Source: Microcoleus sp. bin48.metabat.b7b8b9.023 (GTDB lineage Bacteria > Cyanobacteriota > Cyanobacteriia > Cyanobacteriales > Microcoleaceae). From it: a stretch of 64,000 bases of DNA. The stretch spans positions 62,001-126,000 of the forward strand of contig NZ_JAAFKG010000012.1 of NCBI RefSeq assembly GCF_013299185.1. Reading direction: 5' to 3'. This document shows positions 35,495 to 46,365 of the stretch, in pieces. Made by a program: the position numbers and the translations under genes. Each line of letters starts with the position of its first letter. Position 1 is the stretch's first letter. Under the pieces are notes generated by a model, which ran no database searches, was not told the origin of the DNA, and saw nothing but the letters and a program-made list of their open reading frames with translations.

Positions 35495-38400
35495 ATGTCT
35501 GAATTTTTAGACGGCGATCGAGAAATCAATCCCCCATCAGCAGCAGACGATCGCACTTTGATTTGTTTCAGAGAGAGGAAATTGCAGACTATTTGGGAAA
35601 CTGCCCTAGATGCGATCGCGATCGCCGATGACAAAGGGCGATACCTCGATGTCAACCCCGCCGCCTGCGAATTGTTTGGACTAAAAAGAGAACAACTCCT
35701 CGGGCGCTGCATCTGGGAGTTTGCAAAACCAAGCTGGAATTTTCAACAAATGTGGGAAGAATGCCAGCAACCGGAAAAAGTGCAGGGTGAATTTGAGTTA
35801 GTGCGGGCTGATGCAGAGATTCGCACCGTCGAATATGCAATAACGCTCAACTTTTTGCCTCACCGCTACTTGTTAGTCATGCGAGATGTTACAGGCTGCA
35901 AACAAGCCGAAACACAAGTCGAAGAACTTACCCGCCAACTCGCCCAAACCCAAGCTCAACTTCGGGAAGCAGGTATCGCACCGGAGAGTCCAATCAGTCC
36001 CACAGATACTGGTATTTTAGAGCAAATTGCCCGCCACATCCCGGGCGTTATTTATCAGTTTCGCATGGATATTGATGGTGGTTTCCATTTTCCCTATGCC
36101 AGCGGCAGGCTGGAAGAGATTTACGGCGTTACCCGAGAACAAGTGCAACAAGATGCGAGTTGTATTTTCAATCACCTCCATCCTGAAGATTTCGATCGCG
36201 TTTATCAATCGATTCTCGATTCTGCCCAACATCAGACACCTTGGTGTTGCGAATACCGGCTGTGTTTTCCCGACGGGCGGTTGCGGTGGTTGCGCGGCGA
36301 TTCTACACCGCAGCGACAACCCGATGGCAGCACTATTTGGCATGGCTATGTTCGGGACAATACCGAGAGCAAAGCCGCAGAAATTGCCATCAAAACCAGT
36401 GAAAACAGATTCCGCACGATCGTGGAAAATCTCAACGATATGGTTTATATCGTCAATCCCGATACCACCTTCAGCTATGTCAGTCCCCAATTAAAAGAAA
36501 TCATAGGATATGAAGCAGCAGAAATGTTACATGAGAGTTTTGCTAAGTGGGTTTATACAGAAGATTTACCAATTTGTAAAAATACTCTCGATCGCTCTTT
36601 GCAAGGTGAGAAACTGCGGGGATCTGAGTACCGAGTTTTGCATCGAGATGGCAACTATTACTGGCACTCTGCCAATGTATCCGCGATCGTAAATGACGCT
36701 GGAGAATTCGTTGCCTGTTTGGGAATAGCGCGTTACATCCACCCTCAAAAACAAGCACAAATCGCTTTAGAAGAAAGTAACAGCCGCTGGCAGTTGGCTA
36801 TAGAAGGAGCGGGAGATGGCACTTGGGACTGGAACCTCAAAACCAATGAAGTCATCTTTTCCAGGCAGTGGAAAGCGATGCTGGGCTATGCAGAACACGA
36901 AATTGTGAATAATTTAGCAGAGTGGGACGGTCGGGTACATCCAGAGGATAAAGCTCAATGCTATATAGATTTTGCCAAACATTTTCGCGGCGAAACTTCT
37001 ACCTGTCGCAACGAACACCGCCTGCGCTGCAAAGACGGTTCTTACAAGTGGATTTTAGACCGGGGTCAGGTGGTGGAATGGGACGAGGAATGTGAACCGA
37101 TGCGGTTTATCGGCACTCATTGCGATATCAGCGATCGCAAAACCGCAGAATTAGAGTTAGCTGCCTCTCAAGCAGAATTAATCGCACTATTTAACGCCAT
37201 GCAGGATGTGATTATGGTGCTCGATGCAGAGGGACGCTATCTCAAAATATCTCCCAGCTCGGCTCCCTTGTTGTACAAACCTACCGCTCAAATTTTAGGC
37301 AAAACTCTTCACGAAGTTTTACCCAAAGAATCAGCAGATTTTTTCCTAGAGTCGATTCAAGAAGCGATCGCCAATCAATGCGTGACGCAGTTGGAATACT
37401 CGTTACCAATTGGCGATCGCTCAGTCTGGTTTGATGCCAGGATTTCTCCCATGTCTCAAGAGCAAGTGGTGTTTGTCGCCAGAGATATCACCGATCGCAA
37501 ACGCCAACAGCTAGCTCTCCGCTTAGTAGTCGAAGGTACGGCGGCAAAAACCGGCGCAGCATTCTTCAAAAGCTGCGTTCAATATCTCGCCCAGGCACTA
37601 GAAGTTCGATATGCTTTGATTGCTGAATTTGGTGACTCTGAAAAAACGATCGCCACAACTCTAGCATTTTGGGCGGGAGATGAATTTGGGGATAATTTTA
37701 CTTACCATCTATCCGAGACACCCTGTCAAAATGTCGAGCGGTGTACCGAGATATGTCGGTATCCCAATCTCTTGCAGTGCTGGTTCCCCAAAGATGATAA
37801 TTTAGCAAGTTTCCCAGCCCAAAGTTATGCGGGTGTACCGATTGTAGATGCCGCTGGAAATTGTTGGGGATTGCTCGTAGTGATGGATACTGAGCCGATG
37901 GTGAAATATCTAGAAATGCAGTCAGCTATCTTGAGAATATTTGCCACCCGTGCGGCTGCGGAAATGGAACGGATGCAGGCGGAAGCAGCAGTGCGTAAAT
38001 CAGAAATTCAACTGCGGCTGCAAACTGAAGAATTAGAAGCAACCCTGAAAAAGTTGCAGGATACCCAAACTCAGTTAATTCAAGCGGAAAAAATGTCTAG
38101 TTTGGGTCAATTAGTCGCCGGAATTGCCCATGAAATTAACAATCCAGTCAGTTTTATTTATGGCAATATTCAACCTGCTACCGATTGTGCGAGCGAGTTA
38201 ATTCAACTAATTCATCTTTACCGAGAGCATTATCCGATTCCGCCCCAGGCGATTGCCGATTTTATCGAAGATATCGAGCTTGAGTATCTAGAAAATGATT
38301 TTTATAAGCTGTTGAAATCGATGAAAACTGGAGCCGCGCGCATCAGCGATATTGTTAAGTCGCTGCGGACTTTTTCGCGGTTGGACGAAGCGGATTTAAA

Positions 38401-38899
38401 AAGCACAGATGTTCACGAGAATCTCGAAAGTACCTTAGTGATTTTACAAAATCGCTTGAACGGTAGGGCGGGAAAACCAGAAATTATTGTCGCCAAATAT
38501 TATGGTGAAGTACCTCTGGTTGAATGTTATGGCGGTTTGTTAAATCAGGTATTTATGAATTTGCTGGTGAATGCGATCGATGCGATCGAACAAAGGCGAG
38601 AAAGCCTAGAACCCAGCGCCAAATTAAATTATATTGGTCGGATCGCGATCGCCACTTCGTTCGCTGCTGACAATCGCGTGTCGATCTCGATTCATGATAA
38701 CGGTTGCGGGATAACTCCCGAAGTTCAAGAAAAAATATTTAATCCCTTTTTTACGACTAAACCGGTGGGTAAAGGTACGGGGATGGGGCTAGCAACTAGC
38801 TATCAAATTGTCACGGAAAATCATCGGGGGAAGTTGCGGTGTTTTTCGACACCCGGAGAGGGGACGGAGTTGGCGATCGAGTTGCCAACTTGCAAGTAA
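35495..38899 (+). CDS. multi-PAS/GAF sensor histidine kinase
   Basis: A 1134-residue cytoplasmic sensor. About five PAS domains run from residue 25 to 665. Examples are ETALDAIAIADDKGRYLDVN, FRTIVENLNDMVYIVNPDTT, LAIEGAGDGTWDWNLKTNEV and FNAMQDVIMVLDAEGRYLKI. A GAF domain (about 670-830, LVVEGTAAKTGAAFFKSCV) follows, then a coiled coil. HisKA has H879 in AGIAHEINNPVSF, and the HATPase has NLLVNAIDAI, DNGCGI, FFTTKPVGKGTGMGLATSY. It autophosphorylates and passes phosphate to an unknown regulator, since none is adjacent. The signal is unknown. The next gene is convergent. Confidence 0.93.
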   Translation: MSEFLDGDREINPPSAADDRTLICFRERKLQTIWETALDAIAIADDKGRYLDVNPAACELFGLKREQLLGRCIWEFAKPSWNFQQMWEECQQPEKVQGEFELVRADAEIRTVEYAITLNFLPHRYLLVMRDVTGCKQAETQVEELTRQLAQTQAQLREAGIAPESPISPTDTGILEQIARHIPGVIYQFRMDIDGGFHFPYASGRLEEIYGVTREQVQQDASCIFNHLHPEDFDRVYQSILDSAQHQTPWCCEYRLCFPDGRLRWLRGDSTPQRQPDGSTIWHGYVRDNTESKAAEIAIKTSENRFRTIVENLNDMVYIVNPDTTFSYVSPQLKEIIGYEAAEMLHESFAKWVYTEDLPICKNTLDRSLQGEKLRGSEYRVLHRDGNYYWHSANVSAIVNDAGEFVACLGIARYIHPQKQAQIALEESNSRWQLAIEGAGDGTWDWNLKTNEVIFSRQWKAMLGYAEHEIVNNLAEWDGRVHPEDKAQCYIDFAKHFRGETSTCRNEHRLRCKDGSYKWILDRGQVVEWDEECEPMRFIGTHCDISDRKTAELELAASQAELIALFNAMQDVIMVLDAEGRYLKISPSSAPLLYKPTAQILGKTLHEVLPKESADFFLESIQEAIANQCVTQLEYSLPIGDRSVWFDARISPMSQEQVVFVARDITDRKRQQLALRLVVEGTAAKTGAAFFKSCVQYLAQALEVRYALIAEFGDSEKTIATTLAFWAGDEFGDNFTYHLSETPCQNVERCTEICRYPNLLQCWFPKDDNLASFPAQSYAGVPIVDAAGNCWGLLVVMDTEPMVKYLEMQSAILRIFATRAAAEMERMQAEAAVRKSEIQLRLQTEELEATLKKLQDTQTQLIQAEKMSSLGQLVAGIAHEINNPVSFIYGNIQPATDCASELIQLIHLYREHYPIPPQAIADFIEDIELEYLENDFYKLLKSMKTGAARISDIVKSLRTFSRLDEADLKSTDVHENLESTLVILQNRLNGRAGKPEIIVAKYYGEVPLVECYGGLLNQVFMNLLVNAIDAIEQRRESLEPSAKLNYIGRIAIATSFAADNRVSISIHDNGCGITPEVQEKIFNPFFTTKPVGKGTGMGLATSYQIVTENHRGKLRCFSTPGEGTELAIELPTCK

Positions 38900-38916
38900 A
38901 ATTATCTATAGCTAGT

Positions 38917-41148
38917 TTATAATGGAAGCTCGATCGCAAATTCCGTCCCTTCACCCAAAACCGAATGGCAGATCAAGGTTCCGCCGTGTTTTTCCACCAC
39001 AATTCGGTAACTGATGGCTAAGCCCAAACCGGTGCCTTTCCCCATCGGTTTTGTGGTGAAAAACGGGTCAAATAATTGGTGGCGCACGTCTTCTGTCATG
39101 CCGATCGCATTATCGGCAATCCGGATGCAAATAATATTTTCGTTAAGGGCTTCTGTGCGAATGCTAATAGTTGGTTTCCAGTCGCTACTACCGGATCGCC
39201 TTTTTTGCTTCCAAGCATCTTCCAAGGCGTCAATACTGTTGCTAACCAGATTCATGAATACCTGATTTAGCTGGCCTGGATAACATTCAATTAAGGGTAC
39301 TTTTCCGTAATCTTTGATGACTTTAATTTCGGGATATTCGGATCTAGCTCGCAGTTTGTTGTGCAAAATTAGCAGTGTGTTGTCTATGCCTTCATGAAGA
39401 TTGGCAGGCTGTTTTACCGACTCGTCTAAACGCGAGAAGTTTCGCAAACTCAGAACTATTTCGCGAATGCGATCTGCTCCCATTTTCATCGAAGAGAAGA
39501 TTTTTAGCAAATCTTCTTTCAGGAATTCTAAATCTATGTTTTCAATATATTCTTGAACTTCTATTTGTGGTTGAGGATAGTGTGTTTGGTAAAGTTCCAC
39601 AAGCTTCAATAAGTCTCTCATATATTCGGTGGCGTAGGAAATATTGCCGTAGATAAAACTGACGGGATTGTTGATTTCGTGGGCGACTCCTGCTACCATT
39701 TGACCGAGACTTGACATTTTTTCGGTATGAATTAGGTGAGCTTGAGTTTCTCGAAGTTCTTTGAGAGCTATTTCTAGCTGCTGGGCTCTGTTGTTGGCGA
39801 TCGCCTCGGAGAGTCGCAAAGCATCCTCCGCTGCTTTGCGCTCTGTCACGTCAAAAATGGCGCCGTTGAGGGATAAAATTTGACCGTCTGGATTGAAAAT
39901 AGCTTGACCTTTTTCGGAAACCCACCGCAGGTTTCCGTTGCTGTGAATCAGGCGATATTCGATCGCGTAGGGTTGTCTTGTCTTAATTGCCCGATCGACA
40001 ATTTTATCGATCTGCCCCACGTCATCGCCATGAACTATGCTAGCAAAAGCTTGCACGGGTTTTTGCATAAAGTTATCTGCCGGATAGCCGGAAATAGCTT
40101 CTATGCCGCTGCTGATAAAAGTTAAGCTCGATCGCCCCGCAGCACTGCAACGGTAAACTGCGCCGGGAATATTGGAAACTAACGATCTAAATTCTTGTTC
40201 CCTTTCCCGCAAAGCTGCCTCAATCCGCTTGCGATCGCTAATGTCGCGAGCAAAGGCGCACTGATATTCTTTGCCGTTAAATTGCCAATGGTCGATCGTA
40301 ATTTCTACTGGAAAAATGCGACCGTATTTAGTGATGTGGTGAACTTCTATATTAACGGAACCGCACCTTTTTAAGACTTTCCAGTGCAAATTCCAAGCAG
40401 TTTCGGGAAAATCGGGATTGATGTCGTGCACAGTTAGATCGAGCAATTCTGTGGCAGAATATCCCAACGAACTGCAAGCGGCGTCGTTGACGTACAAAAA
40501 TTTACCGTCCGCTCCGATCCAGAATACCGCATCTGCCGATCGGTCGAGCGCAAATTGAGCCAATTGCAACTTTTCCTCAATCCGGTGGCGATCGGCAATT
40601 TCTTTTTGTAATAGTTCGCTTAACGAACTGAGAGTTAAAGTGCGATCGACAATATCATCTGCCGGTGGTTTTGCCAATTCTGCTGTCTGTGTATCATCTT
40701 GCTGCTGATTTTCTGCTAGCTGTTTTAACGGCTGTTGTGGAAGATTTTCTGTGAGATTTAAGTCAGATTCGGTAAATGCTTTCGGCATCAGGGCGATCGC
40801 GAATGCGGCTAAGAGCAAAGAAATCACACCACTTGCAGCTTTGAGATCTACCGACAGCCAATCAATGGAATGCCAAAGCGTCCAAACTTGCGTTAATTGA
40901 GCAGCGCCGCAGCCCAAAAAACCGACAGCAAATAGCCCTCCAATCTTGTTGTGAGAACTTTGGCGGGTAAAATAAACCAAAGATAGCGCCACAGAGCAAT
41001 AAGCGAGTGCCGTCAGCGAGTCAAAAACAGCGTACAGTCGCAACTGGGCCAGCCCGTCGCAGCCAAGTGCGGAAGATGCAGGCAGTGTTGCATAAAAAAA
41101 TGTTAATAATTCTTGCATAAATTTCAAGAAAAAAGTTATTTGCAGCAA
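38917..41148 (-). CDS. membrane sensor histidine kinase with an ethylene-receptor-like N-terminal domain
   Basis: A 743-residue kinase. Residues about 33-115 form three membrane helices that align by eye with the ethylene-binding domain of ETR1: RLYAVFDSLTALAYCSVALS, then LGCGAAQLTQVWTLW. D43, Y50 and C80 sit in the places of ETR1 D25, Y32 and C65 (D-Y spacing 7), but the copper-ligand His69 position is Q84 (spacing 4 from the Cys is kept). Two PAS domains (about 190-310 and 315-435) follow, then HisKA with H490 in AHEINNPVSF, and HATPase with NLVSNSIDAL and GKGTGLGLAISY. Met11 is an alternative start. What it senses is unknown; ethylene binding through copper is doubtful with Gln in this place. 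Confidence 0.88.
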   Translation of the reverse strand: MLQITFFLKFMQELLTFFYATLPASSALGCDGLAQLRLYAVFDSLTALAYCSVALSLVYFTRQSSHNKIGGLFAVGFLGCGAAQLTQVWTLWHSIDWLSVDLKAASGVISLLLAAFAIALMPKAFTESDLNLTENLPQQPLKQLAENQQQDDTQTAELAKPPADDIVDRTLTLSSLSELLQKEIADRHRIEEKLQLAQFALDRSADAVFWIGADGKFLYVNDAACSSLGYSATELLDLTVHDINPDFPETAWNLHWKVLKRCGSVNIEVHHITKYGRIFPVEITIDHWQFNGKEYQCAFARDISDRKRIEAALREREQEFRSLVSNIPGAVYRCSAAGRSSLTFISSGIEAISGYPADNFMQKPVQAFASIVHGDDVGQIDKIVDRAIKTRQPYAIEYRLIHSNGNLRWVSEKGQAIFNPDGQILSLNGAIFDVTERKAAEDALRLSEAIANNRAQQLEIALKELRETQAHLIHTEKMSSLGQMVAGVAHEINNPVSFIYGNISYATEYMRDLLKLVELYQTHYPQPQIEVQEYIENIDLEFLKEDLLKIFSSMKMGADRIREIVLSLRNFSRLDESVKQPANLHEGIDNTLLILHNKLRARSEYPEIKVIKDYGKVPLIECYPGQLNQVFMNLVSNSIDALEDAWKQKRRSGSSDWKPTISIRTEALNENIICIRIADNAIGMTEDVRHQLFDPFFTTKPMGKGTGLGLAISYRIVVEKHGGTLICHSVLGEGTEFAIELPL

Positions 41149-41627
41149 TCCAAATCCATCAAATATAATTATTTGATTTCGGTGGCTGAAAAATATTTAC
41201 ATAATTATATACTTTTTTCATTTTTTATGAAACAGCTATTTTTGCATGGAATGTCAAAACTGTGTAGCTTCGGCTGACAGTTGACAGTTGACAGTTGCCC
41301 TGTGATAGTTGACAGTTGACGGTTTAAACAATACCGATGCAACCGGAAACGATATCAAAGGGTGGTAATGGGGAAAAAGGCAATTGGTAGTTCCTGTAAG
41401 CTGACTGAAGTTTCTGGGAGTAAAAATAATCGCGCGCAGTGTTTCCGATCCCTGGTGCTTCTAGAATAATTTTCGATATAGCGGTTTTCAGAAAGATAAG
41501 GTATGTTGTTGGGCTTTAGCCCTGTGAGTTTAGTAGTTATATGAGCTGTCAGTTATACCTCATCTTTTTGAGAAAGGCTATAAATTATGTACCGAAATGC
41601 TTCGCCCTTGCCTAAATGAGATGAACG

Positions 41628-42117
41628 CAAATACGTAGTTGCGAACTTAGCGCTTTTTGTTTAGATCGTGAAGAGCGCTGAAGCGCAACTACGTACCTAG
41701 GATGATAATCAATAATAGCGCTTTTTGCTGGGATTGTTAAGAGCGCTGAAGCGCAACTACGTACCTAGGATGATAATAAATAATAGCGCTTTTTGCTGGG
41801 ATTGTTAAGAGCGCTGAAGCGCAACTACGTACCTAGGATGATAATCAATAATAGCGCTTTTTGCTGGGATTGTTAAGAGCGCTGAAGCGCAACTACGTAC
41901 CTAGGATGATAATCAATAATAGCACTTTTTGCTGGGATTGTTAAGAGCGCTGAAGCGCAACTACGTACCTAGGATGATAATAAATAATAGCGCTTTTTGC
42001 TGGGATTGTTAAGAGCGCTGAAGCGCAACTACGTACCTAAGATGATAATAAATAATAGCGCTTTTTGCTGAGATTATGAAGAGCGCTGAAGCGCAACTAC
42101 GTACCTAAGACGACAAC
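41628..42117. repeat. seven-copy ~68-bp tandem array of family B palindromes
   Basis: Seven occurrences of GCGCTGAAGCGCAACTACGT, mostly 68 bases apart. The units have spacers GGATGATAATCAATAATAGC and CTTTTTGCTGGGATTGTTAA. The first unit still has a left arm (ACGTAGTTGCG); in later units the left arm is reduced to GCGCTTTTTGC. The rest of the 1.1-kb gap 41149-42247 holds GTTGACA heptamers (41275-41325), part of a family A repeat (41505) and part of the GAAATGCTTCGCCC repeat (41595); no gene. Confidence 0.9.
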
Positions 42118-42207
42118 CAAACGGCCCTGACTTCCTCCCCGAAATTGCGGGGAGGGAGTTACAAATTCACAAATGATTTAGGATTGCTATGACCCAGATT
42201 GCCAGCC

Positions 42208-42229
42208 GCAAAAATATCTATTTTTGCGC
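42208..42229 (-). terminator. hairpin after pepA
   Basis: CGCAAAAATA and TATTTTTGCG form a short perfect stem about 20 bases past the pepA stop. A second, GC-rich hairpin (CTTCCTCCCCG...CGGGGAGGGAG, 42131-42158) lies further downstream and may be the stronger terminator. Confidence 0.5.
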
Positions 42230-42247
42230 TAGCCAATCCACAGTTAA

Positions 42248-43726
42248 TTAAGCACCACCAAGCACCAAATGCACCAGAGTCCGAACGCCAAAACCAGTTG
42301 CTCCAGCGCCGTTATAGCCGTTTTCCTTGTCGCTCCAAACTGGGCCAGCAATATCTAAATGCGCCCAAGGAGTGTCCTTAACAAACTGCTTCAAAAATAG
42401 CGCCGCCGTAATCGAACCGCCGTAACGAGGCCCTGTGTTTTTCATGTCAGCGTGCAAAGCCTTCAAGCCATCAAAATACTTTTCTTCCATCGGCATTCGC
42501 CAAAACTTTTCGCCTGCCAATTCTGAGGCGGCGACTATTTCGGCGGCGACGCTATCTTGAGGACTCCACAAACCGGCGATATCTTCGCCCAAAGCAATGA
42601 CGCAGGCGCCAGTTAGAGTGGCTAAATCGACAATTACGTCAACTCCCAACTTATCAGCAAATACCAAAGCATCAGCGAGGGTTAAACGACCTTCGGCGTC
42701 GGTATTATTGACTTCAATTGTTTTGCCGTTGGAAGCTGTGAGGATGTCTCCAGGGCGCATGGCGTGGCCGCTGATCATGTTTTCGGTGACGGCGCTGATA
42801 AAGTGAACTTCGACATCTGGTTTGATGTGTCCGATCGCCTTTGCGGCTCCCAAGGTAGCAGCGGCACCGCCCATATCTATTTTCATCATTTCAATACCGC
42901 TGCCGGCACCTTTGATGTTCAAACCGCCGGAATCAAAGGTTAATCCTTTGCCGACGATCGCAATTTTGCGCCGCGGTGTGCCTGCGGGTTTGTAAGTCAG
43001 GTGGATGAATTTCGGCGGCAAGTCGGATGCTTTGGCAACCCCGAGAAAGGCTCCCATGCCTAGTTTTTCGCACTCTGCTTGCTCTAATATTTCTAATTCT
43101 AAACCGCATTCTGCTGCTAGACTTTGAGCGGTTTCGGCCATGGTAATCGGGGTGACATAATTGGCCGGCGCTGCGACTAATTCCCGTGCTAAAATAACTC
43201 CGGCTGTGATTTGGCGAGCGCGGGCGATCGCACTTTCGGTACCGGCGAAACCGAGTAAATGAATTTGTTCTACTTGCGGGCTTTTGTCGTCGGGTTCCGA
43301 TTTGAAGCGGTTGTCTTGATTCAGGGAGAGCTCTACACCTTCGGCGATCGCACTTGCTGTCACATCCGGCGCGCTTTGCCACACCGGAAGGCTAATTCCG
43401 AGGGTTTTGCATTTCTCCTTTTTGGCTAACTTGGCGCACGCGCCCGCAGCTTGCCGCACGGTGTCTAATTTTAAGTCTGGGGCTTTCCCCAAACCGACGA
43501 TCGCAATTTTGCGAATCGGACTATTGCCGCCGACACGGGCGATCGCACTCTGGCCCGCTTTGCCCTTAAAATCTACTTCCTGAATCAGCTCTTTCAACGT
43601 GCCTGCAAGCTTTTCATCTAATTGTGCCAAGTCGCCGGCGAGCTCCAAAGCGTCCTCAAATAGACCAATTGCCAGGGCATCTCCCGTCCAAGCAGAGGGG
43701 AGCGTATCGGTGACTAGAAATTCCAT
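42248..43726 (-). CDS. pepA: leucyl aminopeptidase (M17)
   Basis: A 492-residue M17 cytosolic aminopeptidase. It removes N-terminal residues from peptides with a two-metal centre. [13 protein letters not shown] carries metal and catalytic Lys/Asp residues; the signature [14 protein letters not shown] and [13 protein letters not shown] follow. It forms hexamers in the family. The start is ATG 43726. It is divergent from the transglycosylase gene, with about 190 bases of AT-rich promoter region between them. Confidence 0.96.
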   Translation of the reverse strand: MEFLVTDTLPSAWTGDALAIGLFEDALELAGDLAQLDEKLAGTLKELIQEVDFKGKAGQSAIARVGGNSPIRKIAIVGLGKAPDLKLDTVRQAAGACAKLAKKEKCKTLGISLPVWQSAPDVTASAIAEGVELSLNQDNRFKSEPDDKSPQVEQIHLLGFAGTESAIARARQITAGVILARELVAAPANYVTPITMAETAQSLAAECGLELEILEQAECEKLGMGAFLGVAKASDLPPKFIHLTYKPAGTPRRKIAIVGKGLTFDSGGLNIKGAGSGIEMMKIDMGGAAATLGAAKAIGHIKPDVEVHFISAVTENMISGHAMRPGDILTASNGKTIEVNNTDAEGRLTLADALVFADKLGVDVIVDLATLTGACVIALGEDIAGLWSPQDSVAAEIVAASELAGEKFWRMPMEEKYFDGLKALHADMKNTGPRYGGSITAALFLKQFVKDTPWAHLDIAGPVWSDKENGYNGAGATGFGVRTLVHLVLGGA

Positions 43727-43916
43727 GTTTTGATTTACAGTTTAGATTTTAGATTTTTGATTGTACTTTGTCCTTGCTGGTTTGTCGTTTTTCCTTCGTT
43801 CGATTAAATAAATTTATCTCCTAAATTCTCCGCTACAGATCTAAATAAATTCTGGTACGATATCAGCCAAGTCCGCTGGCGATCGATTTTCTATTGTTAT
43901 TTTCTTAAATTTTCCC

Positions 43917-46118
43917 ATGCTAAAGCGACGAAAAACCCGAGTTTCTGTTTTAATTGGCGTTTCAGTTTGCATAATGGCGATCGGCTCTGTGGTTGGTGCG
44001 GCGAAATGGATGGGTGTAGGCCCCTTCCAGAAGGCTCAGCGTGCCAGAGATGCAGCCAATTCCGCATCTGAAGTCAAAATGCTGGTATCGCTGTCACCGA
44101 ATGAGCGATCGGCAAAATTGGTTGAACTCGCCGCCAGTCAGTCTGCAAGTACCAACCCACAGCAGGAAATCTCCCCTCAAAGCCGCGCCCGCTACTTACT
44201 TGCCAGCGATTTAATCCAGCAAGGAAATGCCACCAAAGCATTAAAGTTACTGGACAATTTAGAGCAAGAATATCCACTTTTAGCTGCTCAAATTGCCCTC
44301 AAACGCGCGCAAGCTTACCAATTAAGCGGCGACAAAGGCAAAGCACAAAAAGCTTGGGAAGAACTGCTTAAAAACTATTCTAGCGATCCAGTATCTGCCG
44401 AAGCTTTGTATGTTTTAGGCAAGTCAAAACCAGAATATTGGAAGCAAGCAATTACAGAATTTCCCGCACATCCGCGCAGTGTAGAAATTGCCCGGAAGAA
44501 GTTAAAAGAAAATCCCAATCAGCCCGAGTTAATGCTGATAGTAGCAAAGCACGGTCATTATGTCAAAGATTACGGTACATTATTAGAACAACTGGCGCAG
44601 CAAAACAGCGCCACTTTGAAACCGGAAGATTGGGAAGCAATTGCCTTTGGCTATTGGGAAAAACAGGATTACGGCAAAGGAGCGATTGCTTACGGAAAAG
44701 CTCCCCGCACGGGTCAAAATCTTTACCGCAAAGCTCGCGGTTTGTGGCTAGACGGCAAAATCCCGGAATCGAGAATTGCCTATCAAGAATTAGTGCGAGA
44801 TTTCCCGGATGCCGAAGATACTGGTATGGGTTTAATCCGGCTAGCACGGCTGAGCGATCCCAAGGATGCGATCGCCTATCTCGATCGCGCGATCGGCAAA
44901 TTCCCCGATCGTGCCCCCGAAGCTTTGCTAGATAAATCCAAACTTCTCGACAAAGCAGGCAGCGGTGAATCCGCCTCACAAACCCGCAAGTTGCTATTGA
45001 CAAAATACAACAATTCTGATAAAGCAGCCGAATTGCGTTGGGCGATCGCGCAACAGTATGCCAAAGGCGGAGATTTAAAATCAGCTTGGCAGTGGGCGAG
45101 GGAATTAACCACCCACAATCCCGACAGCGAACAAGCACCAGAAGCAGCATTTTGGGTCGGCAAATGGGCTATGCAACTCGGCCGCGAACAGGATGCCAAG
45201 ACATCCTTTGAGTACACCATTGTACGCTATCCAGAATCATATTTCGCATGGCGATCGGCAGTATTTCTCGGCTGGCCAGTAGGCGACTTTACCACAGTCC
45301 GAGACTTATCTCCCAAGGTAGTGCAACAGCCTCAGCGCCCCGAACCAACCGCCGGATCTCCTGCATTAAAAGAACTGTATCAATTAGGTCAAGATAGAGA
45401 TGCTTGGACATTGTGGCAAATAGAATTTACCAACCGCGTCGAACCAAGTATTGCCGAACAGTTTACCGACGGTTTAATGCGAATTGGAGTTGGAGACAAT
45501 TTAGACGGTTTGTGGATGATTGGAAGTTTGCGCCAGCGCGAAAAACCCGATGATAGAACTGAATATTTGGCTCTCAGACAGCAGCCCGCTTATTGGCAAG
45601 CACTTTATCCCTTTCCTTACCTAGAAACCATTGTCAAATGGTCGCAAGAACGCAAAATAAATCCAGTATTAGTAACAGCATTGATTCGCCAAGAATCTCG
45701 GTTTATGCCCAAAATTAAATCAGTAGTTGGCGCGACAGGTTTAATGCAAGTAATGCCGGAGACAGGAAGTTGGGTGGCTGAGAAAATCAACCTTAAAAAG
45801 TATTCCTTGGAGGATGTAGACGACAATGTTAAACTCGGAACTTGGTATTTGGATCATACCCACGACGAGTACAAGAATAATTCGATGTTAGCTGTGGCGA
45901 GTTACAATGCTGGGCCGAATGCGGTAGCAGATTGGTTGAAGAGGTTTAGTTTTAGCGATCCGGATGCTTTTGCGGAAAAGATTCCGTTTCCTGAAACTAA
46001 AGGATATGTGAAATCGGTGTTTGAGAATTACTGGAATTATCTGCGGATTTACAATCCAGAAGTTAATCAGTTAATGAGCGAGCATTATGAGGCTGCTCAG
46101 AAAAAAGCCAAGCCTTAG
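43917..46118 (+). CDS. soluble lytic transglycosylase with TPR-like repeats
   Basis: A 733-residue exported protein. The N-terminal hydrophobic segment VSVLIGVSVCIMAIGSVVGA is a signal or anchor. Helical TPR-like repeats span about residues 60-540 (for example YLLASDLIQQGNATKALKLL). The C-terminal SLT domain has the catalytic Glu593 in IRQESRFMPKIKS, then GATGLMQVMPETG and ASYNAGPNAVADWL. It cleaves peptidoglycan glycan strands with 1,6-anhydro product formation. The architecture matches Slt70-like enzymes. It acts in the periplasm on cell-wall turnover. Confidence 0.93.
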   Translation: MLKRRKTRVSVLIGVSVCIMAIGSVVGAAKWMGVGPFQKAQRARDAANSASEVKMLVSLSPNERSAKLVELAASQSASTNPQQEISPQSRARYLLASDLIQQGNATKALKLLDNLEQEYPLLAAQIALKRAQAYQLSGDKGKAQKAWEELLKNYSSDPVSAEALYVLGKSKPEYWKQAITEFPAHPRSVEIARKKLKENPNQPELMLIVAKHGHYVKDYGTLLEQLAQQNSATLKPEDWEAIAFGYWEKQDYGKGAIAYGKAPRTGQNLYRKARGLWLDGKIPESRIAYQELVRDFPDAEDTGMGLIRLARLSDPKDAIAYLDRAIGKFPDRAPEALLDKSKLLDKAGSGESASQTRKLLLTKYNNSDKAAELRWAIAQQYAKGGDLKSAWQWARELTTHNPDSEQAPEAAFWVGKWAMQLGREQDAKTSFEYTIVRYPESYFAWRSAVFLGWPVGDFTTVRDLSPKVVQQPQRPEPTAGSPALKELYQLGQDRDAWTLWQIEFTNRVEPSIAEQFTDGLMRIGVGDNLDGLWMIGSLRQREKPDDRTEYLALRQQPAYWQALYPFPYLETIVKWSQERKINPVLVTALIRQESRFMPKIKSVVGATGLMQVMPETGSWVAEKINLKKYSLEDVDDNVKLGTWYLDHTHDEYKNNSMLAVASYNAGPNAVADWLKRFSFSDPDAFAEKIPFPETKGYVKSVFENYWNYLRIYNPEVNQLMSEHYEAAQKKAKP

Positions 46119-46136
46119 TAATTTTTAGTTGTGAGA

Positions 46137-46327
46137 AACAGGCTTTCCGGCCTGTTCCACAATCAAATTAATTAGGTACGTTGTTGGGCTTCAGCCCTCT
46201 GTAGGCGTATATCTTAAACAGGGCTAAAGCCCAACAACGTACCTTCTATATAAAAATAGGTACGTTGTTGGGCTTCAGCCCTCTGTAGGCGTATATCTTA
46301 AAGAGGGCTAAAGCCCAACAACGTACC
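46137..46327. repeat. family E half-palindrome and two tandem family A palindromes
   Basis: AACAGGCTTTCCGGCCTGTT at 46137-46156 is the same as at 4537. It is followed by two 69-base palindromes at 46175-46243 and 46259-46327 (period 84). Each has GGTACGTTGTTGGGCTTCAG and CTAAAGCCCAACAACGTACC arms around CTCTGTAGGCGTATATC. Confidence 0.9.
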
Positions 46328-46365
46328 TTCTGTTCCAAAAATTGAAATTATGGGATTAAAACAAA

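Noticed and set aside
41628-42117. CRISPR array
   Set aside because: Spacers are almost identical between units and the repeats are large palindromes; no cas genes are present.
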